Origin: Levilactobacillus zymae DSM 19395 | Lineage (GTDB): Bacteria; Bacillota; Bacilli; Lactobacillales; Lactobacillaceae | Length of the DNA: 64,000 bases | Assembly (NCBI RefSeq): GCF_001434115.1 | Contig: NZ_AZDW01000051.1 | Coordinates: 62,001 to 126,000, forward strand | Direction of reading: 5' to 3' | In this document: positions 45,929 to 54,672 of the stretch, piece after piece | Layout of the letters: each line of letters opens with the position of its first letter | Position numbering within the stretch: position 1 is the stretch's first letter | Made by a program: the position numbers and the translations under genes | The notes under the pieces: generated by a model | The model's database searches: none | Seen by the model: only the letters and a program-made list of their open reading frames with translations | Told to the model about the DNA's origin: nothing

Positions 45929-48592
45929 ATGACTAAAAGACCGCTCTACCAACAGACCGTCGCTGACGTGTATCAGCAGTTACAGACCAGTGAGCAGGGG
46001 CTGAGTGCCGCCAGTGCGCAGGACCGCTTAGCGCGTAACGGCCGCAACGCCCTGGCCCAACAGAAAAAAACGACTTTATTGCAACGCTTCATCGGCCAAT
46101 TCAAGGACCTGATGATTATCGTATTACTGGTGGCGGCCGCCATCGCCGGGCTGACCGGGGAGCTGGTCGACGCCGTGATCATCCTCTTAGTGGTGATCTT
46201 AAACGCCATCTTCGGGGTCTTTCAGGAGGCCAAGGCCGAAGAGGCCATCAACGCCTTAAAGGACATGGCCGCGCCCAGCGCCACGGTGCGCCGCGACGGT
46301 CAGGTGCTGACCGTCAAGAGTGACGAGCTGGTCGTCGGCGATAGTGTGCTATTAGAAGCCGGTGACGTGGTGCCCGCCGATCTGCGACTAGTTGACGTGG
46401 CGGGCCTGAAGGTCGAGGAATCCGCGCTGACCGGAGAATCCGTGCCGGTCGAAAAGACCAGTGCCGTGTTGACCGGTGACGACCTGGGCCTAGGTGACCG
46501 GACCAACCTGGCCTTCATGAACAGTAACGTGACTTACGGCCGGGCGACCGGGGTGGTCGTGGCAACGGGGATGGCCACCGAGGTGGGGCGCATCGCCGGG
46601 ATGCTCGAGGCCGCTGACGAGACCACCACGCCGCTACAGGCCAACCTGGTCCAATTGGGGAAGGCCCTGACCGGACTGATCCTAGTGATCGCCGCCGTGG
46701 TCTTTGGCCTGGGTCTCTGGCGCGGGACGGCCAACGTGATCGACATGCTGCTGACGGCCATTTCGTTGGCCGTGGCGGCGATCCCGGAAGGCTTACCGGC
46801 CATCGTGACCATCACGCTGGCGTTAGGGACCCAGCGGATGGCCAAGCGTCATGCGTTGGTCCGTAAGCTCCCGGCGGTCGAAACGCTGGGGAGTACCGAC
46901 ATCATCGCCTCGGATAAGACCGGGACGCTGACGCAAAACAAGATGACCGTCGAACAAGTTTACCAAAACGGCCGCTTGGTGCCGGCCGCCGACAATCCGC
47001 TGCGCGCCGCTGATCCGTTGGCCCGTGTCATGCTACTGAGTAACGACACGCAACAGCTGGCCGATGGTCTGGCCGGCGACCCCACGGAAACGGCGTTGGT
47101 CCAGTACCAACTCGACCGCCAGTTTCCGGTGGCCCAAACGCTCAAGACGTTTCCCAGAGTCGCCGAGATTCCGTTTGATTCGGAACGAAAGTTGATGACC
47201 ACGGTCCACCCCTTAAGTGACGGGCAGTTTCTGGTGGCCGTCAAGGGGGCGCCCGACGAACTCTTAAAACGCGTCACGCGCGTTGACCTGGCCGGTGAGG
47301 TCACGACCGTCACGGCGGCGCAACGCAGCGCCATTTTAGCCACCAACCACGACCTGGCGACCCAGGCGATTCGGGTGCTGGCCTTCGCCTACCGCGTCGT
47401 GCCGGCCGTGCCGACGCCGCTGGACTCGGCCACCGCCGAACAGGACCTGATTTTCGCCGGGCTGGTGGGGATGATCGACCCCGAACGGCCGGAAGTGGCC
47501 CAAGCCGTCGCCGAAGCCAAGGGCGCGGGGATTCGGCCCATCATGATCACCGGGGATCACCGTGACACCGCCGCGGCTATCGCCCAACGGTTGGGCATCA
47601 TTACCGCAAAGCAGACCGACGCCGTGTTGACCGGGGCGGAACTCGACGCCTTAGACGACGCCACGTTCCAAAAGACGGTCGACCAATACGCGGTCTACGC
47701 TCGGGTAGCGCCCGAACACAAGGTCCGCATCGTGAACGCTTGGCAAAAACGCGGAAAGGTCGTGGCCATGACCGGCGACGGGGTCAACGATGCCCCGGCG
47801 TTGAAGGCCGCCGACATCGGGATCGGCATGGGAATTACCGGGACCGAGGTCGCCAAGGGGGCCAGCGACATGGTCTTGGCCGACGACAACTTTGCGACCA
47901 TCGTGGTGGCGGTCGAAGAGGGGCGGAAGGTTTTTGCCAACATTCAAAAGGCCATCCAATACCTGTTATCCGCCAATCTGGGGGAAGTCTTGACCCTGTT
48001 CATGATGACCATGCTGGGCTGGCAGATCTTAGCCCCCGTGCACATTCTGTGGATCAACCTGGTGACCGATACCTTACCGGCCATCGCCTTAGGAGTGGAA
48101 CCGCTGGAACGTAACCTGATGAACCGCCCGCCGCGGGGCCGCCAGTCGAACTTCTTTTCCGGCGGGGTCCTCAGCGGAATCCTCTACCAAGGGTTCCTAG
48201 AGGGGGCGTTAACGCTGGGCGTGTACTGGCTGGCGATCACCTTCCCGGTACACGCGAGTGCGAGTCTGGCCCACGCCGATGCGCTGACCATGGCCTTCGC
48301 CACGCTGGGGCTGATCCAACTCTTCCACGCCTTTAACTCCAAATCAATCCACGGCTCGCTGTTTAAAATCGGCGTGTGGCGCAACCAGTTCTTCAACTGG
48401 GCGATCGTAATCGCCTTTGGCTTACTGGCCATGACGATCCTGGTGCCGGGCTTAAACGGCATCTTCCACGTGACGACGTTGACCCTGGGCCAATGGGGCA
48501 TCGTGGGCTTAGCCGGCCTCTTGATGGTCGTCATCGTCGAAATCGTCAAGTTCTTTCAACGCCGGGCCTTACCACAGGTGACCACCCGTTAA
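45929..48592 (+). CDS. P-type cation-transporting ATPase (Ca2+/Mn2+ exporter type)
   Basis: An 887-residue P2A-type ATPase that pumps divalent cations out of the cytoplasm. The phosphorylation motif DKTGTLTQNK, TGES loop and hinge TGDGVNDAPALKAADIG are intact. Ion-site residues of the Ca2+/Mn2+ group are present in PEGLP (helix 4), SANLGEVLTLF (helix 5) and INLVTDTLPA (helix 6). The ATG at 45929 follows AGGAGG; the longer frame from 45830 runs through the riboswitch. Control by a yybP-ykoY riboswitch argues that Mn2+ is a physiological substrate, as for streptococcal MgtA and lactococcal YoaB. Confidence 0.93.
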   Translation: MTKRPLYQQTVADVYQQLQTSEQGLSAASAQDRLARNGRNALAQQKKTTLLQRFIGQFKDLMIIVLLVAAAIAGLTGELVDAVIILLVVILNAIFGVFQEAKAEEAINALKDMAAPSATVRRDGQVLTVKSDELVVGDSVLLEAGDVVPADLRLVDVAGLKVEESALTGESVPVEKTSAVLTGDDLGLGDRTNLAFMNSNVTYGRATGVVVATGMATEVGRIAGMLEAADETTTPLQANLVQLGKALTGLILVIAAVVFGLGLWRGTANVIDMLLTAISLAVAAIPEGLPAIVTITLALGTQRMAKRHALVRKLPAVETLGSTDIIASDKTGTLTQNKMTVEQVYQNGRLVPAADNPLRAADPLARVMLLSNDTQQLADGLAGDPTETALVQYQLDRQFPVAQTLKTFPRVAEIPFDSERKLMTTVHPLSDGQFLVAVKGAPDELLKRVTRVDLAGEVTTVTAAQRSAILATNHDLATQAIRVLAFAYRVVPAVPTPLDSATAEQDLIFAGLVGMIDPERPEVAQAVAEAKGAGIRPIMITGDHRDTAAAIAQRLGIITAKQTDAVLTGAELDALDDATFQKTVDQYAVYARVAPEHKVRIVNAWQKRGKVVAMTGDGVNDAPALKAADIGIGMGITGTEVAKGASDMVLADDNFATIVVAVEEGRKVFANIQKAIQYLLSANLGEVLTLFMMTMLGWQILAPVHILWINLVTDTLPAIALGVEPLERNLMNRPPRGRQSNFFSGGVLSGILYQGFLEGALTLGVYWLAITFPVHASASLAHADALTMAFATLGLIQLFHAFNSKSIHGSLFKIGVWRNQFFNWAIVIAFGLLAMTILVPGLNGIFHVTTLTLGQWGIVGLAGLLMVVIVEIVKFFQRRALPQVTTR

Positions 48593-48653
48593 GCGGGGCC
48601 TCACGACCGGCCGAATCCATTGATTGAATGACCGTGATGGCGCGGAGGTGACA

Positions 48654-48707
48654 AAAAAGGCAGGCAGCAAATTCTCGCAATTTTGAGAATTTGCTGCCTG
48701 CCTTTTT
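48654..48707. terminator. Bidirectional terminator with 23-bp perfect stem
   Basis: An uninterrupted 23-bp stem beginning AAAAAGGCAGGCAGC encloses an eight-base loop. It ends the ATPase transcript and the convergent AraC-EIIC-esterase operon. Confidence 0.95.
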
Positions 48708-48728
48708 CGTGAGCCAACTCATGGGCGA

Positions 48729-49568
48729 TCAGCGGTTTGGCCGCAGCTCGCGTTCCTGCCGACGATAACGGGTCGGTGACAGGCCGTAGAGCTTTTCAAA
48801 GGCGGCAATCAACCGTTGGGCGCTCCCAAACCCATTGGCCAGGGCGATATCGATAATCTTCATCGAGGTTTGACTCAGTTGTTTTTGCGCCATTTCAACG
48901 CGGAGGTTTAAGAGATACTCGCGGAAGGACTGTCCCGTCTCCCGGTGAAACAGGCGGCTGAAATAGGGGAGCGTCAGGTGGTAACGGTCGGCGTAGCGCC
49001 GCATGCTGACCGGAAACTGGTAAGCCGTGTCCAAGCTGGTCAGGGTCGCTTGAATCCGGTAATCACACTGTGTGGTTGGCTGAATGGGACGAGGGACGAC
49101 CGCCTGCGTGGTGAGGAGGTACAGAATGTGATCGATCTGCTCCCCAATCAGGAGTTGATAGCCGTTGGGGCGCCGCCGGTACCACTCGCCGATTTGCGCC
49201 AAGCAAGTTTGGAGCCTCGCTGCCGTTGCCACACGTCCCTGGAGGTCAAAGGCTAAATCATCATAATCCGGGAGCGCTTGTTTGATGAAATCATAAGAGA
49301 TCAGCAAGGTGATGGCCTGAATGCGGGCGGTGTTGGGCGTCATCGCGTGTAAAGTTGCCGTATTGATCACCAGGACGGCCGGGGCGGTCAGCGTGGTGGT
49401 CTGGCCGGCGACCGTCACGTCTAAACTGCCAGCCGTTAGGAGATCTAGTTCTAGGCTGCGGTGCCAATGCAGGGGAATCGTGCGGGCCTGGCCGGTCAGA
49501 TTCTGCAGGAGCAGCATGGCGGGAAACCGGGCGTTGAGGCGCACCCGCTCGTAATTAGGCCCTGACAT
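48729..49568 (-). CDS. AraC-family transcriptional regulator
   Basis: A 279-residue regulator. Residues 1-150 form a cupin-like ligand domain (IPLHWHRSLELDLLTAGSLD); the C-terminal 100 residues have two helix-turn-helix motifs (DIALANGFGSAQRLIAAFEK and YGLSPTRYRRQ). It is the last gene of the esterase-EIIC-AraC operon and overlaps the EIIC gene by 14 bases, so it likely regulates this operon in response to a sugar. The ligand is unknown. Confidence 0.9.
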   Translation of the reverse strand: MSGPNYERVRLNARFPAMLLLQNLTGQARTIPLHWHRSLELDLLTAGSLDVTVAGQTTTLTAPAVLVINTATLHAMTPNTARIQAITLLISYDFIKQALPDYDDLAFDLQGRVATAARLQTCLAQIGEWYRRRPNGYQLLIGEQIDHILYLLTTQAVVPRPIQPTTQCDYRIQATLTSLDTAYQFPVSMRRYADRYHLTLPYFSRLFHRETGQSFREYLLNLRVEMAQKQLSQTSMKIIDIALANGFGSAQRLIAAFEKLYGLSPTRYRRQERELRPNR

Positions 49569-50640
49569 GGGACACCCGCTGAATCGCTAGACTGTTGAAG
49601 GCGAGGCTGAGTAAAAAGGTGACCGGGGCCCCAATCAAGATGCCCAAGTAACCGGGTTGACCAATGTAGGCCGGAATCGTCACGACACTGGGAATGATAA
49701 ATGCCGTGACTTTGGTTTGAAAGGCCCCCACAATCAGCCCACCAATGGCTGCCGCTAACATGCTGCCCGCAAATTGCCGCCGATGAGTCAGACCCACCCC
49801 GAAGACCGCGGGTTCGCCGACTCCCAGTAACGCCGTCACGATTCCCGAAAGGGCCGCCGCACGGGTCTTGCTGCCTGGCTGGGCCTGTAAGTAGACGGCT
49901 AACGACATCCCAGCCAACGAAAATAGACATATTCCAAGTGAAATCAAAATCGTGTCATCTCCCTTAACGGCAATATTGTTGATGACCACTGGCGCTAACG
50001 CGGTACTGATTTCGACCATGATAAAGGCCGGAAACAGTCCGGAAAGGATCGCCATGGCGATAATGGGGCTAATCGCCATCGTATTGTTGTACCCCAGCGT
50101 AACGCCTTTCGCCAACAGGTTGCCGATGGGACCCAGCAGAAACAGTGTCACTGGCAGGACAATTAATAAACTCAGCAGGGGGACGAACATGGCCTGGATC
50201 ACTTCTGGGAGGTAGCGCTTCAGGCCGCTTTCGACAAAGTGGAGCAAAATGACCGCAAAGATGATGGGCAGGACCGTTGAATCATAACGGGTGTTGGGCA
50301 GCGTGACCCCAAATAAGGTGGCGTGGTGGGTCAACAACGTGGTGAGTTGCGGTTGTACCAGAAAGGCCGCGATGAGCACTGCGGTGAACGGGTTGGTCTT
50401 GATCACTTTGGCACTCGTAAAGGCTAAGAAGATGGGGAGAAAACTGAAAAACACGTTTGATAGCAACCATAACACCTGATAGGTACTGTTGCTGGGGGCT
50501 AACCAGTGTAGCGTGGTACAGATGGTCAGGGCCCCCTTTAAGAGCCCCACGGCGCAAAGGACGTTAACGACCGGGCCAAAAATGGCCGCGATAAACTGAA
50601 TTCCCTTTTCAAATAACGGATGCTTGGTGGCGACGTCCAT
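49555..50640 (-). CDS. PTS EIIC membrane subunit, glucoside type, without EIIA/EIIB
   Basis: A 361-residue polytopic membrane protein of the PTS glucose/glucoside superfamily. The GVGEPAVFGV stretch matches the G-I-T-E-P signature of EIIC, and about ten hydrophobic helices are visible. No IIB (cysteine) or IIA (histidine) domain is fused and none is encoded nearby, so phosphate must come from another EIIB. The ATG at 50638-50640 follows AAGGGAGC; the longer frame begins inside the esterase gene. The esterase stop lies two bases upstream. Confidence 0.87.
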   Translation of the reverse strand: MDVATKHPLFEKGIQFIAAIFGPVVNVLCAVGLLKGALTICTTLHWLAPSNSTYQVLWLLSNVFFSFLPIFLAFTSAKVIKTNPFTAVLIAAFLVQPQLTTLLTHHATLFGVTLPNTRYDSTVLPIIFAVILLHFVESGLKRYLPEVIQAMFVPLLSLLIVLPVTLFLLGPIGNLLAKGVTLGYNNTMAISPIIAMAILSGLFPAFIMVEISTALAPVVINNIAVKGDDTILISLGICLFSLAGMSLAVYLQAQPGSKTRAAALSGIVTALLGVGEPAVFGVGLTHRRQFAGSMLAAAIGGLIVGAFQTKVTAFIIPSVVTIPAYIGQPGYLGILIGAPVTFLLSLAFNSLAIQRVSHVRA

Positions 50641-50642
50641 GA

Positions 50643-51431
50643 TCATTGCTCCCTTTCGTGAAAGACTTTGAGAACTCGCTGAATGGCACTGTCCCAGAAA
50701 GGCCAGTCGTGCGTACCGGGCCATTCCGCGTAATGGACTGGCAAATGATGGGTCAACATGAGCCGTTTGAAGGCCTGATTATCGTCGTACATGAAGTCTT
50801 GTTGTCCCTCGTATTGTAAGAGGAGGGGCAAACGGTCGGCCTGAGCACAGAGGTGGTCGGTGATCAGGGCGGCCAGACCGTATTGCGCATCTTGGGGATC
50901 GGTGGTGCCAAAAACGTTACGATAGATCTGGCCAAACATCCCGCGCATGTCGGCGGGGGCTTCGACCTTCAGGTGTTCCAGGGAACACACGCTAGAAATG
51001 CCGGCGATTCCCCGATACTTATCCGGCTCGCTTAACCCCAGTAACCAGGCCCCGTAACCCCCCATTGAGATCCCGGCAATGTATTGGCGGGTGGGATCAA
51101 TGGGCAACCAACTGGCCATGCGGTAGGGGAGTTCGTCTTGAAAGTAATCGTACCAGCGGGGGCCATAAACGGCATTGCGGTAAAAACTATGTTCTGCCGT
51201 GGGCATGACCACAACAAATTGGGCAGCGCTGGCGTAGCGCTCCACGTTGGTGAGACGCGTCCACCCGCTGGCGTTATCACCGACGCCGTGTAAGAGATAA
51301 AGCACCGGATAGCGCCGGGGTTGTCCGGCCAAAGAAAAGCGCGTCAACGTCTTCTCATCGGGGACGGCGACGCGCACGTCGGTGTCCCGACCCAAAATAT
51401 TAGAATAATAATTTAACGTCATTAAAGCCAT
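50643..51431 (-). CDS. Esterase of the EstA/S-formylglutathione hydrolase-like family
   Basis: A 262-residue cytoplasmic alpha/beta hydrolase. VLYLLHGVGDNASGW holds the oxyanion region, the nucleophile lies in GISMGGYGAW, and the catalytic His is in TRDW-like GTHDWPFWD near the end. The family, including the tributyrin esterase of lactococci, cleaves short-chain esters such as acetylated sugars. ATG at 51429-51431 follows GAGGCAAGG; an upstream frame start at 51467 would overlap the cre site. It is the first gene of a three-gene operon under CcpA control. Confidence 0.9.
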   Translation of the reverse strand: MALMTLNYYSNILGRDTDVRVAVPDEKTLTRFSLAGQPRRYPVLYLLHGVGDNASGWTRLTNVERYASAAQFVVVMPTAEHSFYRNAVYGPRWYDYFQDELPYRMASWLPIDPTRQYIAGISMGGYGAWLLGLSEPDKYRGIAGISSVCSLEHLKVEAPADMRGMFGQIYRNVFGTTDPQDAQYGLAALITDHLCAQADRLPLLLQYEGQQDFMYDDNQAFKRLMLTHHLPVHYAEWPGTHDWPFWDSAIQRVLKVFHEREQ

Positions 51432-51452
51432 AAGACCTTGCCTCTTTCTCGT

Positions 51453-51466
51453 TGTAACCGTTTCCA
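51453..51466 (-). promoter_or_regulatory. cre site (CcpA) of the esterase operon
   Basis: TGTAACCGTTTCCA matches the cre consensus TGNNANCGNTNNCA at every fixed position. It lies between a likely -10 (TATACT on the minus strand, 51480-51485) and the esterase start, the right place for catabolite repression. Confidence 0.85.
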
Positions 51467-51624
51467 TTTATCAAGTCTTAGTATAATCGGGACTGGCAAC
51501 TGGACTTCACGGCAGTTGTCGCAATAATGGTCGCGAGTTAGCTTTAGCCCGTTAAGGCGCAACAATCGGGCGCTTTGACGGGCGGGGGCGTGATTGAAAG
51601 AAAGGCTGGCCAGTTATCAATCTT

Positions 51625-51654
51625 TTGTCGCCCTTTCTTGGCGTCGAGTATAGT
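51625..51654 (+). promoter_or_regulatory. Promoter of the MoxR/VWA operon
   Basis: TTGTCG (51625-51630) and TATAGT (51649-51654) are 18 bases apart. It gives a leader of about 170 nt before the MoxR gene. Before it, 51486-51624 of the 366-base gap shows no other clear feature. Confidence 0.65.
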
Positions 51655-51660
51655 AAAATG

Positions 51661-51810
51661 AATAAGGATAACTTTAATTTTCCGGTCTTTTAACGTGCTG
51701 TAATCGCACGCTCGAATATAACGAGCGTAATTAGGCGCTTTAAGCTGGGAGCTTAACTACGCAGGTTGGGGTCCCAGCTAACTAGTACAAGGTTTATTAA
51801 CTTAAAAGAA
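51661..51810 (+). ncRNA. Folded leader RNA of the MoxR/VWA operon, class unknown
   Basis: Two pairs of competing hairpins are visible. CGTGC/GCACG (51694-51710) competes with ACGCTCG/CGAGCGT (51708-51728), since they share bases. TAAGCT/AGCTTA (51741-51755) competes with AGCTGGGA/TCCCAGCT (51743-51750 with 51772-51779). No T-run terminator is present, so any control would act on translation or RNA stability. It does not match a riboswitch class I know. Confidence 0.45.
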
Positions 51811-51833
51811 ATTGACGAAAGGGGTCGGATAAA

Positions 51834-53012
51834 GTGGCTTTAACCTACCAACAATGTTTACAAGCGGTGCAGGTGGTCCTAGCGAGCGGTAGCGTGCCCA
51901 CCCTCGTGGGGGAAGCCGGCATCGGCAAGTCCGCGCTGGTGGCCGACGTGGCCCAGCAGCGCCACGCCAAGCTCTTCACCACGGTGGTCAGCCTGGTGGA
52001 AAAGGGGGACCTGGTGATCCCCGTGCCACCGTTGACCAGCGACTCGTTTATCCAAACGGCCCACTACGGGCGCTTGGCCGACGTGCAATTCGGCTACTCC
52101 CACACCCTGGTGAGTCTGATCCAGTACGCCGAGGCCCATCCCGACGACGAAATCATCTGGTTTCTCGATGAGTTCAACCGGGGGACCCAAGCGGTGCAAA
52201 GCGAACTGATGAACCTGGTCTTACAGCGCCAGATCAATAGCCTGATTTTGCCGCAACAGGTCCACTTGATCTTAGCGGAAAACCCGGACGCCACCATGCG
52301 GGGATTTGCTAGTAGCCACTACGGCGTGACGCCTGGGGACGCGGCCATCGCCGACCGGACTACCCGTTTGGTCCTGCAGGCCGACACGCCGACCTGGCTG
52401 GCCTGGGCCCGAGCGCAGGTCAACGGGCAACCGCGGATCAGTCCGCTGGTGACCGCCTACCTGACGGAAAATCCCGGGGACCTGTTCACGGCCCCGACCA
52501 GCGACCAGGAAGACGCCGACCTGCAGCCGACGCCGCGGGCCTGGGCACGGGTCTCGCGGTTATTGCGCGAACTCGAGCACCAAGACCTCCTCGGCACGAC
52601 CGCCGTGGTCCGCGAACTCCTGGTGGGGAACCTGGGGGCCACGGTCGGGACGGCCTTCGCCGGTTACGTGCAGACTAAACGGCCTACGTTGACCGTGACG
52701 CAACTTTACACGCAAGACGCGGCGGTGACGACCTTTCAAACGCTGAATCCGGCCCAGCAACAACGCCTGTTGACCCAGTGCCTCCAGGCCGTTGACACCT
52801 GGCCACTGACCCGCGCGGCCAACGCCGAACGGTTTACCCAGCTCCTGATGCTGTGTGCGCCGGACGGCCAGTTTGCGGTGGCCCGGACTCTGGCCCAACG
52901 ACCGGGGCTCTTGGAGGCCCTGTATCAGCAGGTCCAGACCACGACGGCCGTCAGTCAGCTTTACGCGGTCTTGACCCAGATCGGTAAACGCAGCAGTCAA
53001 ATCGAGGTGTAG
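51834..53012 (+). CDS. MoxR-type AAA+ ATPase
   Basis: A 392-residue AAA+ ATPase. Walker A GEAGIGKSALV starts near residue 26, Walker B is in IIWFLDEFNRG (near 108-114), and the sensor-like AENPD follows. The lid and a long C-terminal helical domain complete the protein. MoxR ATPases act with VWA proteins as chaperones that insert metals or mature complexes; the next gene encodes such a partner. GTG at 51834 follows AAAGGGG. The substrate is not evident. Confidence 0.88.
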   Translation: MALTYQQCLQAVQVVLASGSVPTLVGEAGIGKSALVADVAQQRHAKLFTTVVSLVEKGDLVIPVPPLTSDSFIQTAHYGRLADVQFGYSHTLVSLIQYAEAHPDDEIIWFLDEFNRGTQAVQSELMNLVLQRQINSLILPQQVHLILAENPDATMRGFASSHYGVTPGDAAIADRTTRLVLQADTPTWLAWARAQVNGQPRISPLVTAYLTENPGDLFTAPTSDQEDADLQPTPRAWARVSRLLRELEHQDLLGTTAVVRELLVGNLGATVGTAFAGYVQTKRPTLTVTQLYTQDAAVTTFQTLNPAQQQRLLTQCLQAVDTWPLTRAANAERFTQLLMLCAPDGQFAVARTLAQRPGLLEALYQQVQTTTAVSQLYAVLTQIGKRSSQIEV

Positions 53013-53015
53013 GTG

Positions 53016-54371
53016 ATGTTGAGTCTTTCGACGCGATTAAGCCGGCTGGCGACCCTGCCGGCCGACCAGCAGGCCCCAGCGACGCGGGAGCTTTTGCAAG
53101 CCAGCGTGATGTACCTGCTTCAACACGACCCGTTTTACGGCCGGGTGTTAAGCCAGCTAGCGACGACCTTACAGGCCCGCCCCACACCGCTGGGTTTGCG
53201 AGCCCGCCCCACGGATTGGCAATTGGTGGTCAGTCCCGTGGCCTTGGCCCAAACGGCCTGGACGGGCGCCCAGTGGTTAGCGATGTTGCGCCACGTGGTG
53301 CTGCACTTGGTCTGGGATCACCCGGACCGTTACGCCACGGCGTTACGGTCGCCCCAGCAAGCGCCGCTGGTGCGGTGGGCCACCGACGCGGCGGTCAACG
53401 ACTACCTCGACGATTTGCCGGCCGGGGCCGTAACCAGCCGGACGTTACACACGTTACTGGATCAACCGGTGGCGGCGAAACAGGATTCGGCCGTCTATTG
53501 GCGGTTGCTGCGCCGCTGGCAGGCCCAGCAGGCGGATGGCGCAGTGACCACGCCCCACGCGGCGCCCAACCAACACGTGGGGAAGCGGCCGACAGAGCAA
53601 CTGGCCACGGCAACGCCTCTACCGGGCCAACGCGACGGTCACCGGGGCTGGGCGACCGGTCAACTACAGGATCAGGCCGCCAGGGACCAATGGCGGCGGC
53701 AGGTCCTGACCACCACGGCTGAAGCCCTGAGCGCCAAGCAACGCGGCACCTTACCGGGCCAGGTCCAGGCGGCCTTGACCCCGGCGCCGCCGACTCAGCC
53801 GTTGAACTGGCAGGGGCTGTTACAGCGCCAGTTAGGCCAGGTGCCGGCGGGGCGCCAGCCGGCGTACGGGCGGTTCAACCGCCGGCAACCGCAACGCATG
53901 GAGTTGCCGGGCCAAACGGTGCAGACCTGGCAGACCATCCGCATCTTCGTGGACGAGTCGGGCTCGATGGGCAACCAGGAGATTGCCTACCTGTTGGGCC
54001 AATTGACGCGCTTACTGGCGATTTATCCGGCCAGCATCCGGGTCTACCCGTTCGACACCGTACTCCACGACCGCCAGAGTTTCACCCTGACCGGACGAGT
54101 TCCCGACCTGCAGCGCGTCGGTGGGGGCGGGACGCGGTTTCAGGCGGTCTTTGACGCGTTACCGCGACTAATGGCCGGTCGACCGGGCCAACTGGCGATC
54201 CTACTGACCGACGGCTACGGGGAAGCCCGGGTGACCTGTCCGCTGGCCTTAGACGTTATCTGGTTACTGACCAGTCCCGTGGCGCAATTTTCGGTGCAGC
54301 ACGCGCCCGGCCGGGTGATCAGCCTGGCCGAAGACCCACAACTGCAAGCGATAAGGGGGAATCTGACATGA
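53016..54371 (+). CDS. VWA-like protein with N-terminal metallopeptidase-like domain
   Basis: A 451-residue cytoplasmic protein. The N-terminal domain (about 30-200) resembles the putative metallopeptidase domain of DUF2201 proteins; its motif HVVLHLVWDH (residues 93-102) keeps the two His but lacks the usual Glu of HExxH. The middle (about 180-300) is Gln/Pro-rich. The C-terminal VWA-like domain begins at DESGSM (313-318), a complete metal-ion-dependent adhesion site start. ATG at 53016 is preferred to GTG at 53013 because GAGGTG is six bases upstream. It overlaps the next gene by four bases. Confidence 0.85.
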   Translation: MLSLSTRLSRLATLPADQQAPATRELLQASVMYLLQHDPFYGRVLSQLATTLQARPTPLGLRARPTDWQLVVSPVALAQTAWTGAQWLAMLRHVVLHLVWDHPDRYATALRSPQQAPLVRWATDAAVNDYLDDLPAGAVTSRTLHTLLDQPVAAKQDSAVYWRLLRRWQAQQADGAVTTPHAAPNQHVGKRPTEQLATATPLPGQRDGHRGWATGQLQDQAARDQWRRQVLTTTAEALSAKQRGTLPGQVQAALTPAPPTQPLNWQGLLQRQLGQVPAGRQPAYGRFNRRQPQRMELPGQTVQTWQTIRIFVDESGSMGNQEIAYLLGQLTRLLAIYPASIRVYPFDTVLHDRQSFTLTGRVPDLQRVGGGGTRFQAVFDALPRLMAGRPGQLAILLTDGYGEARVTCPLALDVIWLLTSPVAQFSVQHAPGRVISLAEDPQLQAIRGNLT

Positions 54372-54664
54372 GCACAGTTTTAACGGCCGACGAACTTCGC
54401 GCGGTCCTCTTACAAACGCCGGCGTATCGTAACGCCCTGGCGATTTTAAACGACGAGTGGGGCAGTCACGCCCAGGAGAATCCGTTGTACCAGGCGCCGA
54501 TGAGTATCGCTGATCTGCGGTTCGTGGCGCATTTACAGGCGGTGGGGTTCCACGCACCGGTCTTAGACTTCACGGATTACAGCGCGGTCTCCGAGTGGAT
54601 CATCACCCACCAAGCGGCGTTGACCCCCGATGTGATCGCCTGGTTACGCCGGCCGTTCGATTAA
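54368..54664 (+). CDS. Unrecognised small protein of the MoxR/VWA operon
   Basis: A 98-residue soluble protein (MSTVLTADELRAVLLQTPAY) of mixed helices, without signal peptide. It overlaps the VWA gene in an ATGA junction, so it is coexpressed and may be a partner or substrate. No family is recognised. It ends 87 bases before rpsP. Confidence 0.75.
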   Translation: MSTVLTADELRAVLLQTPAYRNALAILNDEWGSHAQENPLYQAPMSIADLRFVAHLQAVGFHAPVLDFTDYSAVSEWIITHQAALTPDVIAWLRRPFD

Positions 54665-54672
54665 TTTTAAGG

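Noticed and set aside
51741-51780. Possible tRNA-like element before the MoxR gene
   Set aside because: There is no T-arm consensus and the arms do not make a cloverleaf; it is better read as a leader RNA.
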